Below, piece after piece: positions 35,310-47,199 of a DNA stretch of 64,000 nt (the first letter of the stretch is position 1; every line of letters starts with the position of its first letter). The stretch spans positions 3,693,501-3,757,500 of the forward strand of contig JAYKKI010000132.1 of assembly GCA_039881145.1 (NCBI GenBank), given 5' to 3'. This DNA comes from Druceiella hillmani. Taxonomy: Eukaryota > Arthropoda > Insecta > Lepidoptera > Hepialidae. The notes beneath the pieces are model-generated. The model was given only the letters and a program-made list of their open reading frames with translations, did no database searches and was not told the DNA's origin. The position numbers were made by a program, and so were the translations under genes.

Positions 35310-38300
35310 ATGTTTGAATAAAGCAAAAAATTATTATGGGAACAAAGATTTAGATGTTTAATGATCCAAAAAAAAACTAAGGACATGTCAAATAGTCATT
35401 AAATAAAGTTACACTTTGAAATGGTATTTATTATATAATGTTCTTACTATTCTAATATACTGAACGCATGCTTCCAATCATTTCATTATTTTACTCTGCA
35501 ATATTTTTATATGTAATTTTTCTTCTTTACTTTTTAATTTTTTTCTTTATCCCCTTATTATTATCTCTTAATATTAATTACAAGCAGTATTCATAATAAC
35601 ATTTTCCAAAAACCTAAATTAAATATTGAAATAATAAATTTGAAAAGTTTTCTTTTACTGAATACAGGTTGACCATAAAAATTTTCGTTAAAGGTCTTGT
35701 TCGTTTCATTTTTATTATGGTTGCTTTTAATACGATTCTCAACATTATAAAATTTTCATGAACATTTAGCGAGAAAAATAGAGAACAGTACATATCATAA
35801 ACAACTTTAGAGGTTTATATCTGACAAATAATGCTGCTCAACAAAATGGGGATAAATGATTTAACATATAGCATATCTTAAAACCGACGACTGATGAGCC
35901 CTATTGATAGGATGGGGGAAATAAGGTTCATGAAAAATTTTTAGGCATAATCTTTTATAAGAGATTTTTTTTGCGATTTTATCTAAATGAAAAATTTTAG
36001 CACGATGTATTGAGTAATCATCAAATTATGGGCCGGTTGGGCGAGCTTATGTACTCTTAAAAAATCATAAAGGAAGTTACATACATGTTACCTAACGCTT
36101 TCACTGAATATTTCACAGTCACAACAAATAAAACACACTGAAGTGCTGTTTACAAGCTCCATATTTTGGTGCACAGAAATATAGCACGCAGACAAAGGGC
36201 AACTGCAAAAAAAAAGTTCTCACAAAATTTGACCTATATATTTAAAGGAAAAAAGAGGGATTGTAATACGAAACGTGAACATGAATAGGACTTCTTCCTA
36301 TTGTTATAAAAATGAAAATATTTATATTAAATTCCTTCATACTCTTGACTAAATAGATGACACAGACTCGATTAATTTAATTGAAAAGGACTTAAAACGC
36401 AATTCTTAAAACTTTCACATAATTTTGTCCATGAATTAACATTGGGCAACATTATTTTGCAAGCCCTTAATGGTTTGCCAAAATTAGCTGGTCTTTAAAT
36501 TTCAAATTAATTTATAGTAAATGGATTATATATTCAATGGCCAAAGACTCAACGATATATGACGTGTAATATATATGTGCAGCAAAATGCAATCAAGTAA
36601 ACTTACAAAGTTTCATATTTAATTTCTGGAGAAAAATGATCCTAATATGCAGATTTTCGCAAAGCTTGAAATAATATTCTGCACAAAACTTGAAATAATC
36701 TACTGTAATACTTCTGTACATAGATCAGCGTGTCTGTGATCAAGCTTATACTACTACATTATAACAGAACATAGTACAAAATATTTATTTGCAACAAATT
36801 TAGAAATTCAACATTTAGTTCAACATGACCCACCAATTACATAAAGCAAAATCAAGTTAGAGTTATATTGAATATAACTGAATTCACTTCGTACAATTTA
36901 CAAGATAAATCTTGTTTGAGCGAGATATTGGTAAAATGATCCAAACGAAATATACTCCGTAAGCGGCATTTAAGAATAACAACGTAATTGACTTAATGAA
37001 ACGAAATATTGAGCCGAATATCAAAGAATATCAACTTAATATTTCGAAATTGCTTCTATTTTGGTATAACGAGAAAGTAATATTGAACCATAAACAAAAA
37101 GATTACTTTATCTGATTGGGGGGACTTAACATTAGATCATTTTTGTCGCATAAATAGGGGGTGTAGTATTATAATGATTTCTTTCTTTAATATTGTCGTT
37201 GAATATATAAATAGAGGTTACGTTAATATATATAAACAGAAGTAAAGAATTAAAATATATTGAAGTGATTTTCTACTTCTCATGGCACACTCTTTCCTTA
37301 GTTATTGTGGTCCCAGACTTAGATACAACTCCCATCTTTGGAACGATGTAGTAGCAATTTTGTGTGGTCTGGTAATTCCTGCGACTAAAAAACTCTCTTA
37401 ATTTGAATTCATTTGAAAATGAAGAAATTGTCATGGTTAAACTATCAAAAGAATGCTTTTAAATGGCTTTCGACACCACAATTCAAATGCATCGATTTTT
37501 TCTTTGTCTAAACGTAAGGGCACAAAATTATTTATAGAGAAATCGGGAGGTCCCAATATTTTGTGAAACATATCTTTTTATTTTGGGTCACCTTGTTGTT
37601 TTTTTTACATTTTTATAAGCTTATAAGAAACCCCGTTACAGTACCTTTTTTAATTTCTTCTTTGCGTCTTCCAGTTTTAAACATGGTGTAAACCCAATAA
37701 ATAAAACAATAAATTATTTTACGAAACAGGGTTATGTTTGTTTTACTTTTTATCGCTAAACTAAATTTAATATGATCTATAGAAAACCTCATTTTCATGT
37801 TTTAATATTCACATGCGAATACCGTACCTACTATTTCATCAATACCTATTGCTTACGTACTATACCGTCAGTATCTAGTACGTATTGTACCATCAATACG
37901 CACTTTTTTGGGTTATAACAACAAGTTCACCAATGAAACTAAAAAACTGTTCTAAAAAAATAGCTGTAATTCTATTGAAAAAGGAAAACCAGGTGTTTAA
38001 ATTCTGATTCTGGATTTCGTCAGGTCATTCACACATAAATTTCTCTCTGTGTTGTCCGTCCCCACGCAATGAATTCAAATCGACCGGTTGAATTCACACG
38101 CCATCACATTTTATTAGCTCTTGCTAGCTAGTAATTGTGTATAAATTTGGCGCAACACACAAAACCCACGAAATTGTAGAGCACACCAGCATAATACTCG
38201 GCTACGTCTATTCAGCACGGAAGCCGGCAGTGGAAAAGGGTGAACGTATCTTAACAAGGATATTTATAAGTTCGCAAAGCTGGGACGTGCGGCGACACAC

Positions 38301-40120
38301 CAATATTTTACTATTTACTACCTCAGTTTGTGTATTCTTATCTCTTTTTAGACATCCTTAGTCTAATCAAGCTTAATCACCATGCTTAGTCTGTTGTATA
38401 ACAAATAAATTGAACTAAAATTTTATTTATATAAACCCATAAAGCTTCGAATAATTGTTTTGTCTTAAAATTCCTTTTCTCATTGAGAAACTAATTATTT
38501 AGGAAACTAAAATCTTTAGACAATACTTTATAAATGTTTTATTTTTGTACAAGGTAGGTATAAATTTTTGCTGTACATCACGAGAAGGATGAACAATGTG
38601 TATAAACACGGCAAAAACCACATATGAAAATATATTTATCGCACATAGTATAAAATCATGGCTACAGATAAGATACGATAATAAAATGCATAGGGGAGTT
38701 AATAGTAAAATATTAATTTAATCGAAAGTTCAACTTATTTTTATCTTTAACAATAAAAACTTTGAACGTAGGAATATATACATTTTTACCTCAAATTTGA
38801 CGTATAAAAATTAATTGTAGCAACAATGAAAGACGTCAAAAATATTCAAATAATTCTTTTTCCTATTATATATATTTGTAATCTTATTATGTACAGCCAT
38901 ATAACACACGATATGCTCTAATTATATCAAATCCCATCATTCATCAAGCGCTTGAGGTACCAGGAAATGAATATGATGAAACCGATATATAAGCTTGAAA
39001 TAATTTCCATAATGATCAAGTAAATTTAATATATTATTAAAATGAACCCATTGAACGCCAAATAAGTGCGTTAACTATAACGCACACACAGAAATATATG
39101 TCTCATAGTATATTTATATATAAAATAATATATGATGCACTTTTTATTATGGGAGTAGTTAATAACCAGTTTTAAAATTGGGTATTTGGTAGACTATAAT
39201 GGATATTTAGATATAATATGCATAGTGTACATAAAAAAACAAAACCTGTACAAATGATAATAAAAGTAGGCTACACTTAAAAAAGACAAACATTTAGAAA
39301 ATAAACCTTAACATAAGTTACAAAGCAAGCAGAAAAACAAAACATCGCAGAACGTACATGGTTTTGAGTCAGTCAACCATAAAACAAGTTTTGAAAATTT
39401 TTTTTTTTAAATGCGATAGATATACGATGTTAAATATAAGTTAAGAATGAAAGAACTTAACCATAAAAAACTTAATATATGACTTTAGTCGCAAAAACAG
39501 GGTACACTTACTAAACATTAAAAACTACCACACAAATCCTAAAATTAATTGGGATAAAGGACTGGAAAGGATTTTATGCAAAAAGTTGAGGAATACACAA
39601 TAAATAATATGATGGGTAAGCTATGAAAGCGTGATCCAAAACATAGATAAAGAAGTTTTTAAATCTGCAATGATATGAGGATTTCGCAAATATATGAAGT
39701 TAGCGCCAAAGGTGGATTTTTAACCATTTATGGCGAAACTTGTATACAGAAACGTGATTATATTCAAACTTAAATATTGATCATTATAAATACGATAACG
39801 TACAAATGCATTTGGATTAGAATAGTGCAAAACGGTTAATGAATAACGAGGATGTTTGATTTATGAATATTTTAATTAAACAATAAACGTTTTAATAAAA
39901 AAAAAGTATGAGTCAATTGAGACTGTATCCCTACTAATAATTTCTATTAAAAGGCTACCAATTTTTATCGATTACGTCCTGTTTGGTAATTATCAAATTA
40001 TTATACTAGCTAGCATAAGTAAATCAGTCAGGTTTCTTCTTAAAATAAATCTTTGACTACCTGGAATGATAGGTTTTGACTTGTTAGGATTAGCCATACC
40101 TGTTATTTCCTGAAACCTAT
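35310..40120. other. AT-rich intergenic DNA
   Basis: No gene recognised. A slightly GC-richer patch at about 38020-38320 contains a TATAAATTTGG box at 38140 and could be a fragment of a retroelement LTR or promoter. The open frame at 38137-38361 has no recognised domain. Confidence 0.5.
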
Positions 40121-40129
40121 ATTATGTAA

Positions 40130-40930
40130 AACCTGAATTGAAACCAAGGCAAAATTGTTAGGATTAAAGTGGAAGAATCTGAAGAGATTCACAATAAAAG
40201 CGGAATGCGGTCGGATTTCATTTTATCACCAACTTTTATAACGTACTCTTGGAAGCAGTTATGACTTAAGCGTTAGAAGAACTAGATTGCAGTGTAAAAG
40301 TCATTGGACACAGTTCTCATAACATCTTCGGAAGCGGAGTTCCAGAATATCGTTTATCGGATTAACGAGTATAGCATTAAAGCTGGCGTCAAAACAAATG
40401 TTAACTAGACAAAGTTTATGGTTATCTCTAATAATCTCAATCTCCAATCAAGCATGTTTATGGCGGGTCAAAACTAGAACCGGTGAACTAACATAAATAT
40501 CTTGGAATTTGGATCACCGAAAACTGCGACAGTGAGGTAGAGATCATAACTTACCTAAAAATTTCCCATAATTTCTTTGGAAAAATTAAAAATATACTCT
40601 ACAATCGTAGACTTAAAATCTCTATTCGAATTCGCCCTCCCCTTTGCTATATCTGACCAATATTTCAATATGGATACAGGGACTGGACTGTTAACAAAGA
40701 GCACTACAAACAAACGAAACAAACTTATAGAATTATAGCGTTCAAAATGTGAGCCTACAAATGCATGATATCAACGCAAGTTTAAAAAAATGAAATACTT
40801 AGTAGAAACATAAGATACCGTGAATATTCCGAAAATTCTCAAATTTAAAGTCATCGTTATCAAATTCAAATAAGACCCAATTAAAAATTTTAAATATTCT
40901 TAAAGTATTTAATATATACTAAAAATATTA
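40130..40930 (+). pseudogene. Non-LTR retrotransposon reverse transcriptase, C-terminal relic
   Basis: Pieced across frames: RT motif B remnant (VEESEEIHNKSGMRSDFILS then PTF, expected RQGCxLSPTLFN); DTVLITSSEAEFQNIVYRIN and EYSIKAGVKTNVN (the region after the YADD box); TKFMVIS; ILEFG (in place of YLGIW, slightly out of frame); then FGKIKNILYNRRLKISIRIR and the RIIAFKMWAYKCMISTQV segment that precedes the LINE C-terminus. At least seven stops or frameshifts occur. The YAD of the active-site box is deleted just before DTVLITS. Such enzymes copy LINE RNA at a nicked target. The family resembles insect LINE polyproteins with a C-terminal MWAYKRMLRISW-type block. Confidence 0.8.
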
Positions 40931-42046
40931 TACATTCCTAAGGCATGGAACCCAAAAAACTACAAACATCAGACTACCAATATTTCTGCTATAATACATG
41001 TAAACACCAAAATTAATCATGAGTAAAAGTTTTCAGTCCACAAAAGTAAGAGTTTTCAATTATTAAAAAAAATGTAGAAATTTGTAACAGGACTTAATAG
41101 ATGATATATACACTATATTGAATCCGGACAAAATAAGTGGGACTATGTATAAAGGTGAAACTGAATCAACTGAATGGGTTTTCTGAAAAATTTAAAGAGG
41201 GAGAAGTTGTGGTTTGTGTAAATACCATCATTTACTGTGCGCGTAGATGTCAAGAATTTTTCCGCGGGCTACCGTACGCTTAAATTAGGTGACGTCTACT
41301 TTTACATTTAATTTCAATTTGTTTAAGTTACTATAGTGTATTAGCAATATTTAAGATACGACTATGGACGATTTATTTTATTCTATCTAGGACAAAGGTA
41401 TAATGTTAAAAACAGGTTTAACAAGAATCTCTCCTTTTACTTAAGTTCAACGGTTTCGGACTGAGTTAATCATTCGATGCTGTTTAATGTCTTTTGTCTA
41501 CATTTAGTTATTTATTGTATATTTATAATATAGCGTAGAAAATTTTCAAAAATGAATACGACATTGCAATTAAATTTGTGGTTATTTGAGAAGATAAGAA
41601 AAAAATTAAAGGAAACAACTAGCGGTAAAGAAATAACTTTATGGTTTGTAATTATATATAATCATTTACGCTAGTATTTATAAGTACTAAATTAAGTGCA
41701 TTTCTATAAGAACTTACATTTAATTTTGCAAATTGATTTGTTTTTATCTTTACGTGTTAATTTCATTATATTTATGTTTCTCTGGATATATGCGATTATT
41801 AGGTTTTTTTATTTTGTTAATAAAGGCACACTCTCATTTTTGTTCATACTTAAATAACTATTAAGATGGTTTTGTACCTAAAATAAATTTATTGTAATAA
41901 GCCCATTTTTGAAGATCTTTACTGTAACACGATTTGCAAAAATATTTATTTTCTAATTTTGGAAATACGTAGACGTCAGTAAAATTTAATTTGAAAGAGC
42001 TATGACTTTGTGCTGAATGCAAAATAAAAATAACTGAACAAACGCA

Positions 42047-42050
<4 letters not shown>
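40931..42050. other. AT-rich intergenic DNA
   Basis: No gene recognised. The segment GTGAAACTGAATCAACTGAA TGGGTT at about 41156 resembles GAGACTGAACTGAATGGGTT at position 14 of the window, so the two may be ends of the same unidentified repeat. Confidence 0.4.

Positions 42051-42085
<35 letters not shown>
42051..42085. repeat. (AT)n microsatellite
   Basis: About 35 bp of AT dinucleotide. Confidence 0.9.
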
Positions 42086-42089
<4 letters not shown>

Positions 42090-42229
42090 AATATTTTCCG
42101 TGTATCCATATTTAAGTGTGTGATGGATTTTACAAGGTCAGTTAATAGTTTGGATGTAGAATTATATCCTCGTGATTTATTGCCCTCCAATCATTCCCTG
42201 CACTATCGGACGTATCGTGTTTGCACAAA

Positions 42230-42780
42230 TGACGAAATTAAGGCTTCGTATTTCCACAACTGACGATACCTTTTATTTTATTGTGAGTTCTTTGAACGTT
42301 AGTGCGATAAGCAGTCCTAGGGTTTCTGAGTAGATGTCTCCAACACCATATTTCTAGATATCGACCTCTCGAAGGTCTTGTGGTATCAATGTTCATGCCT
42401 CGGCTCCATACAGGAAGATTGAAAACACCAGGCACCTAATTAAGAAAACTTTAGTGTTTTCGTGATCCTATTTGTACTTTAAATTAGTCGAATTTTTTTT
42501 AATACAGACTAGGTCTGTTGTGGCCACAACTTCGAATCTCCGCGGCGCAATGACCGGCTTTTGTTACAATACAGCCATTAGAGCCTATCGCACTTAGCTG
42601 TGGCCTTAATTCTCAAACAGCTGATATTACCTCAGTCTGTAATAATCATTTTGATTTTTTCACGGTTTATCGCGAGATCAAAATCCAGCGCAGTAGCTTC
42701 TATTTTTGGAAGGAAACTCACCATGTCTTCCTGAGTTGATGCAATGTGAGTAATATCATCAGGATACCATACGTTGAACA
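42230..42780 (-). pseudogene. Second non-LTR reverse transcriptase relic (minus strand)
   Basis: On the minus strand: [20 protein letters not shown] then [20 protein letters not shown] carries the RT active-site box, here YPDD (42755-42766) instead of YADD. Downstream, in shifting frames, are VLKKIRLI, ITKTLKFS, FQSSCMEPRHEH and EIWCWRHLLRNPRTAYRTNV, equivalent to the TLVFxIFLYGxETW...MWCWRRMLRIPWTxxRTNV block of insect LINE polyproteins. It is truncated at the 5' side where the (AT)n tract and mariner element begin. It differs in sequence from the relic at 40.1 kb, so it is another family or lineage. Confidence 0.8.
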
Positions 42781-42786
42781 GTATAT

Positions 42787-42879
<93 letters not shown>
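42781..42879. repeat. (AT)n microsatellite, left flank of the mariner element
   Basis: About 99 bp of AT alternation ending in TA directly before the element. Confidence 0.95.
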
Positions 42880-42882
<3 letters not shown>

Positions 42883-44197
42883 GCTGTCCAGTGGCAGATT
42901 TCAAAGTTTGAACGAACATAGTTTCTGAACGCAACACATAAGAGGGGCGCGGGGGGCGTCGTTAGAAGCGCAAGCGGTGCGGATATTTTAGTAGCCATGG
43001 AACAGTGGAGTGGAAAGCACCGCGCTTTTGCCGTCGAGGCGTACATTTTGAGTGGATTTTTGCTGTCTGTAGCACGCCGTCGATTTAATAATCGTTACAG
43101 TATTCGTTGATTACGTGATGGACCATCGATCAACCTCATTCAGTCATGAGTAGCAAGGTTCAGAGCTACAGGATCAACATTAAATAGGCCCAGGTCAGGA
43201 CCTACACCATTGGTAGCCACGGATGAAAATGTCGAGCGTGTTATGGTTTCTGTCGTTGAAAATTCCCGTTTATCACTGCGTACACGTTCATTGATATTGG
43301 GAATTCCGAAATCAACTTTACAGGTAATAATGCAAAAAAAGCTCAAGTTCCATCCATATAAAATTCCAATTGTTCAAGATTTACACGATTCTGACTTTGA
43401 ATTAAGAAAAACTTACGCGGAGGTGATGTTGTTGAGATTTCGTACTGCTACCCGGATGGGCAACATATTCTTTAGTGACGAAGCTCACTTTCACATTGGA
43501 GGATATGTGAATAAGCAGAACTTTTGTTACTGGGATGTCCACAATCCAAGACAAATGCAACAAGAGCCTTTACATAAGCCTAAAGTAACAGTCTGGTGTG
43601 CTATGTCTGCATCTGCAATCGTAGGGCCTTATTTCTCTGAAAATCAACTGGCCAAACTGTAACTGTGAATTTGGAGAGATATGCCCAGATGTTAAATAAC
43701 TTTTTGAGAGTAGAACTACAGGATAGTCCATCCTTCAACTAAAACACATGGTTCCAGCAGGACGGGGCCACAGCTCATACTGCTAATATGTCCATGAATG
43801 CAGTGTCGCAGTTATTTCCAGAAAAAAAAACATATCCCGAAAGGGTACCGTACCGCCACCTAGGTCAAACGATTTAATCCCATGTGACTTTTTCTTATGG
43901 GGATACTTAAAATCCGTTGATTACAAAACAAATCCGAGCACTGTGACACAACTTAAAGAAAATATTCGAGCCGAACTCAGTAGGATACACCGGTCGCTCT
44001 GCAAACGCGTTTTTGAAAACATGCGTGCTAGACTCGAAGAGTGTGTCAGACTCGATGGCCGCCATTTGGAAAACGTGATTTTTAAAAAAGGAAATCCGCA
44101 TTTTTTGTTATAAAGTTAAAATAAACCTACTTTTTATTAGAGGTGTAATTTTTTTTTACAATTTTTCAAACATTGAAATCTGCCACTGGACAACCTG
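42880..44197 (+). mobile_element. Mariner/Tc1-superfamily element, DD41D type, with TIRs
   Basis: Thirty-one-base terminal inverted repeats (left CAGGCTGTCCAGTGGCAGAT..., 42880-42910; right 44167-44197) match at 29 of 31 positions. TA dinucleotides flank both ends as expected for this superfamily. Total length is 1318 bp. The insertion lies within or between AT microsatellite tracts, so the exact TA duplication cannot be proven. It contains a single transposase pseudogene in the plus orientation. Confidence 0.9.
42997..44113 (+). pseudogene. Mariner-like transposase (DD41D spacing), disrupted
   Basis: Starts MEQWSGKHRAFAVEAY, the N-terminus of the transposase family often labelled DUF4817/Tc3-like in insects. 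The DNA-binding part at 43050-43200 is frameshifted. From about 43210 a 150-codon open run contains RFHPYK-like KFHPYKIPIVQDL, the first catalytic aspartate in FFSDEAHF (D codon 43477-43479), NPRQMQQEPLHKPKVTVWCA and a stop at 43660. Then WFQQDGATAHTA (second Asp, 43761-43763) and, after a frameshift at an A-run, NDLIPCDFFLWGYLKS (third Asp, 43886-43888). The distance between the second and third Asp is one base short of 42 codons, giving 41 intervening residues once the indel is allowed for. The C-terminus RHLENVIFK ends at TAA 44111-44113. All three Asp codons survive, but the gene cannot encode one protein. Confidence 0.85.
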
Positions 44198-44231
<34 letters not shown>

Positions 44232-44311
44232 TATATATACATATATATACACATATATACACACATATATATATATATATATATCAATATATATATATAT
44301 ATTTATATATA
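44198..44311. repeat. (AT)n/(ATACAC)n microsatellite, right flank of the mariner element
   Basis: AT runs interspersed with ACACATATATAC units over about 115 bp. Confidence 0.9.
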
Positions 44312-44605
44312 TGTCGGAGTTGAGGAATGTTGAATGCAGTCAACAATGAACATATTTACGGACTTCACTGCGTTCGGGCGTAACCGGCATGTAGTGTGAA
44401 GCGAACAATACTTAATTGACATTTGACAATTCGTGGGAACAGAAGGACAGACAGGTGTGAGCAGAGAAAAATTGCACATGCAGACTGAGAACACCACGAA
44501 TCTCGACTTGAATTGTTATTGGTAATATAATTTTCGTCACTGTGAAAAAAGTGACAATTATAATTTGGGATTAATAGAAGTATTTCGATTGCTCGTAACT
44601 AACAT
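44312..44605. other. Candidate solo LTR or LTR-like fragment
   Basis: Begins TGTCGGAGTTGAGGAATG right after the AT tract and ends near AACATACACA, about 290 bp of non-AT-rich sequence. It contains a hairpin ATAATTTTCGTCAC...GTGACAATTATAAT (about 44525-44566). TG...CA boundaries and length suit an insect LTR. No second LTR, target duplication or polyprotein was found. The 62-codon frame after it (44614-44802) is unrecognised. Confidence 0.3.
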
Positions 44606-44802
44606 ACACAACCGTGGATGATACTGATGAAGCACTAGACCTTCCCCATCATCAGAAATTGGATAAAGAAACACTCAGCAGTTTAATAATTACGGTGGGA
44701 AATAGAGGATGCTGTTGGAGCTACAAAACCAAACTTCTTTTGACACTGCTAAACAGGATGAACTCTACTTCGGGTAGAAATACAATGAGCTACGGAATTT
44801 AA

Positions 44803-46875
44803 TCCAAATAAAGACCTAGACGTAAAACCGTGAATATTTACTGCTCATATATGTATGGGATATGAACCCGTTCAATGAACCTGTTCATGACACACGAAGA
44901 CTCACGCTTAAAGGTGAAGCATCCACGTAACTGCCGCTGCTTTCATTTTCTTGTTGGACATGTGAGTTCAAGGAGATTTCATTGATCCGTATAGTTGTTT
45001 AGAAACGCCTGCTAGTTTTTTTTCATAAATTTGAACGTGGTTCTTAAAATAACATTTTCAAGTACAAGTTGGAGAAAAATTGACGATTGAATAATAAGAA
45101 TTATCTACAGTAATGGCGTACGTGGCTGGATTTAATAACATTTTCCAATGACGTGTATCATTTATTGACTCGGGTCCGATTTTAAGTTTTTGTCTAATTT
45201 TTTATTTCATCAATTTAGCAATGGTTACAATTAAATTGCACAAAACGTAAAGTGAAGAACATAATAAAATAAAATACAATACGGACCTTCCATTTAAACA
45301 AATTGAAGTATTAGATTTGTCTGAAAGTCAAGTACCGACCGATGTTGATTTAAATGTCACGTATGTTTCACGTAAACATAGGAACTAAATTTAAAACTAT
45401 TTTGTTTCAGAGTTTATCCCCTATGGGCTGAGTATTTTTTTGATAATGTGGATCGAACCACTAGCTACTTCGTAGTCGCAACCCGGTGAAAACCGTGTTT
45501 CTCAATGTAACTCGAGTAGTCAGTGGGAGCATGGTATACGATTAGAACTGGGCAAGGTTGATTCTTGAGAAGACCATAGTGTATGCTGGATGTGCGTATG
45601 GGGATAACTGGAAGTTGCTATGATTGGGTTAAGTGATAGACAAAATGATCGATGGTGATAGAGCGATATGCTCGAAACGGTTATTGACGTTTATTGGTTT
45701 GATGAATTATATTTTTAGTTTGAACATGATGTATAAATATTATGAAACAATTTGTAATTACCTCCTTTGATAAAATTACAAAGACGATTCCGATGATTTA
45801 TGATCATGGGAATGACGGGATGATAAAACCACAAATAATTAATCGTATGTTTCATTCTGTAAACAGAAAAACAAATTTGGTTTGTAAACTGATTTATTAT
45901 GCGATTTTGTTCTTTTCGAAACTCCCTATCAATTTACTATTTTGAGATTGTTGCATAATTTCTTTAATGATGCAGCCAGGAAAGTCGAAACATAAAATAT
46001 ATGATATTGTGAGAATTTTAAATTTTTTTTGCAATAGACACACGAGGACTTCAAAATTGTCAGAATGGCCGCATTGAAAGACATGAATGCACATTACATC
46101 GAAAAATATCGAATAGGTGAAATGAAGCGCCGGTGGGAACCGAACCGAACCATCGTATAGAACCTGTACATTGTGTTAGCAGTCATCGAGCAAGCAATTC
46201 ACATATATTCAGAACTGCATAGGTTCCTATATATTCTAGGCTAAATATTTTATTTATTTATAATAGCATTATTGTGTTAGAAGTAATTAAGCTGATTGTA
46301 TTCAATCCTAAAACTCGTGATGATGGACGAAATAAATATAAAAAGTAGACCTGAAACACGATCGTCGTCGACATCAGATCGGTAGTCAGCGCTAGGATAT
46401 GTAATACCGTATTGGACAAGCCGGTGGATATGTGCACTGTTTGTACGCTTTCTGGTCTTCTCAAAAATTCTGGTCAGCCACTTTTAGTTCATTATGATTT
46501 CGGTGTAGAATGTTCACTAATGAACTTTTCACTTGTATTTCGATTTAAGGTTAATAAGTATTTTGATACTGTAACGAGGACGGATGTCGAATAATTCATT
46601 GTAAAGGATAGGCATATAATTTTAGCCACTTATTACTGATGCAACTCTTCATATTAAATTAATCGCATTAGCAGACACATTTACGGTGAGTGATTAATGC
46701 TTGATTTAACATTTTTAGTAATACTAGGCTGCTATTTATCACATGACATGATGTATGATCATGAGATCTTAAGCCAAGATTTAGTCGTTTAAATAACGAG
46801 TAAATCTCTAGTTTCTAAAATAATGACTGACGTACAATATATTATAGTGAAAATCTTACTTAGCTCTCCTAATAG
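44803..46875. other. Intergenic DNA with a tRNA-like/SINE-like patch
   Basis: No gene recognised. At about 46130-46205 the minus strand reads GGTTCGGTTCGGTTCCCACC then GGCGCT, which resembles a tRNA T-arm/B-box followed by an acceptor end, preceded by TTGCTTGCTCGATGACTGCT AACAC. It could be a degenerate tRNA-derived SINE; no clear A box or cloverleaf is visible. Confidence 0.25.
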
Positions 46876-46879
46876 TTCG

Positions 46880-47000
46880 CAAGTAAAGTGGTAAGTAGAG
46901 TCGACAGTAAAGTCAATAATAGAGTCTACTGTAGAGCAGCATTTAAAGTCTGCGATAGAGTCACCTGTAGAGTTAGAGCTAGAGTGGCGGTAAATCTGTT
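46880..47000 (+). repeat. AGTAGAGTC-type cryptic short repeat
   Basis: The words AGTAAAGT, GTAGAGTC, ATAGAGTC and GTAGAGTTAGAGC recur about ten times in 120 bp. Immediately after, the plus strand has protein-like frames (LPEWLNMNIADLTES, then VDLKVIRALTADDINFHAFR) broken by a stop; the product is not recognised. Confidence 0.35.
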
Positions 47001-47199
47001 GCCAGAATGGTTAAATATGAATATTGCTGATTTAACTGAATCTTAAGTTGACCTGAAAGTAATTAGAGCTTTAACTGCAGATGATATTAATTTTCACGCG
47101 TTTCGGGGAAAAGCTAGGTTTGAGTTCGATATGGGTAAGTTAATTAGCCTCCTAATTGGAGATTTTGTATTTTCGAGGAACAAAGAACGCAAACACACA

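Noticed and set aside
35886..35935. CTGATGAG ... GAAA, resembling a hammerhead ribozyme core
   Set aside because: The 20-nt segment between the two boxes does not form a properly placed stem II, and I see no helix III with a UH cleavage site; likely chance.
38090..38370. TATA-containing patch as a host promoter and short gene
   Set aside because: TATAAATTT in an AT-rich window is weak evidence and the following 74-codon frame matches nothing.
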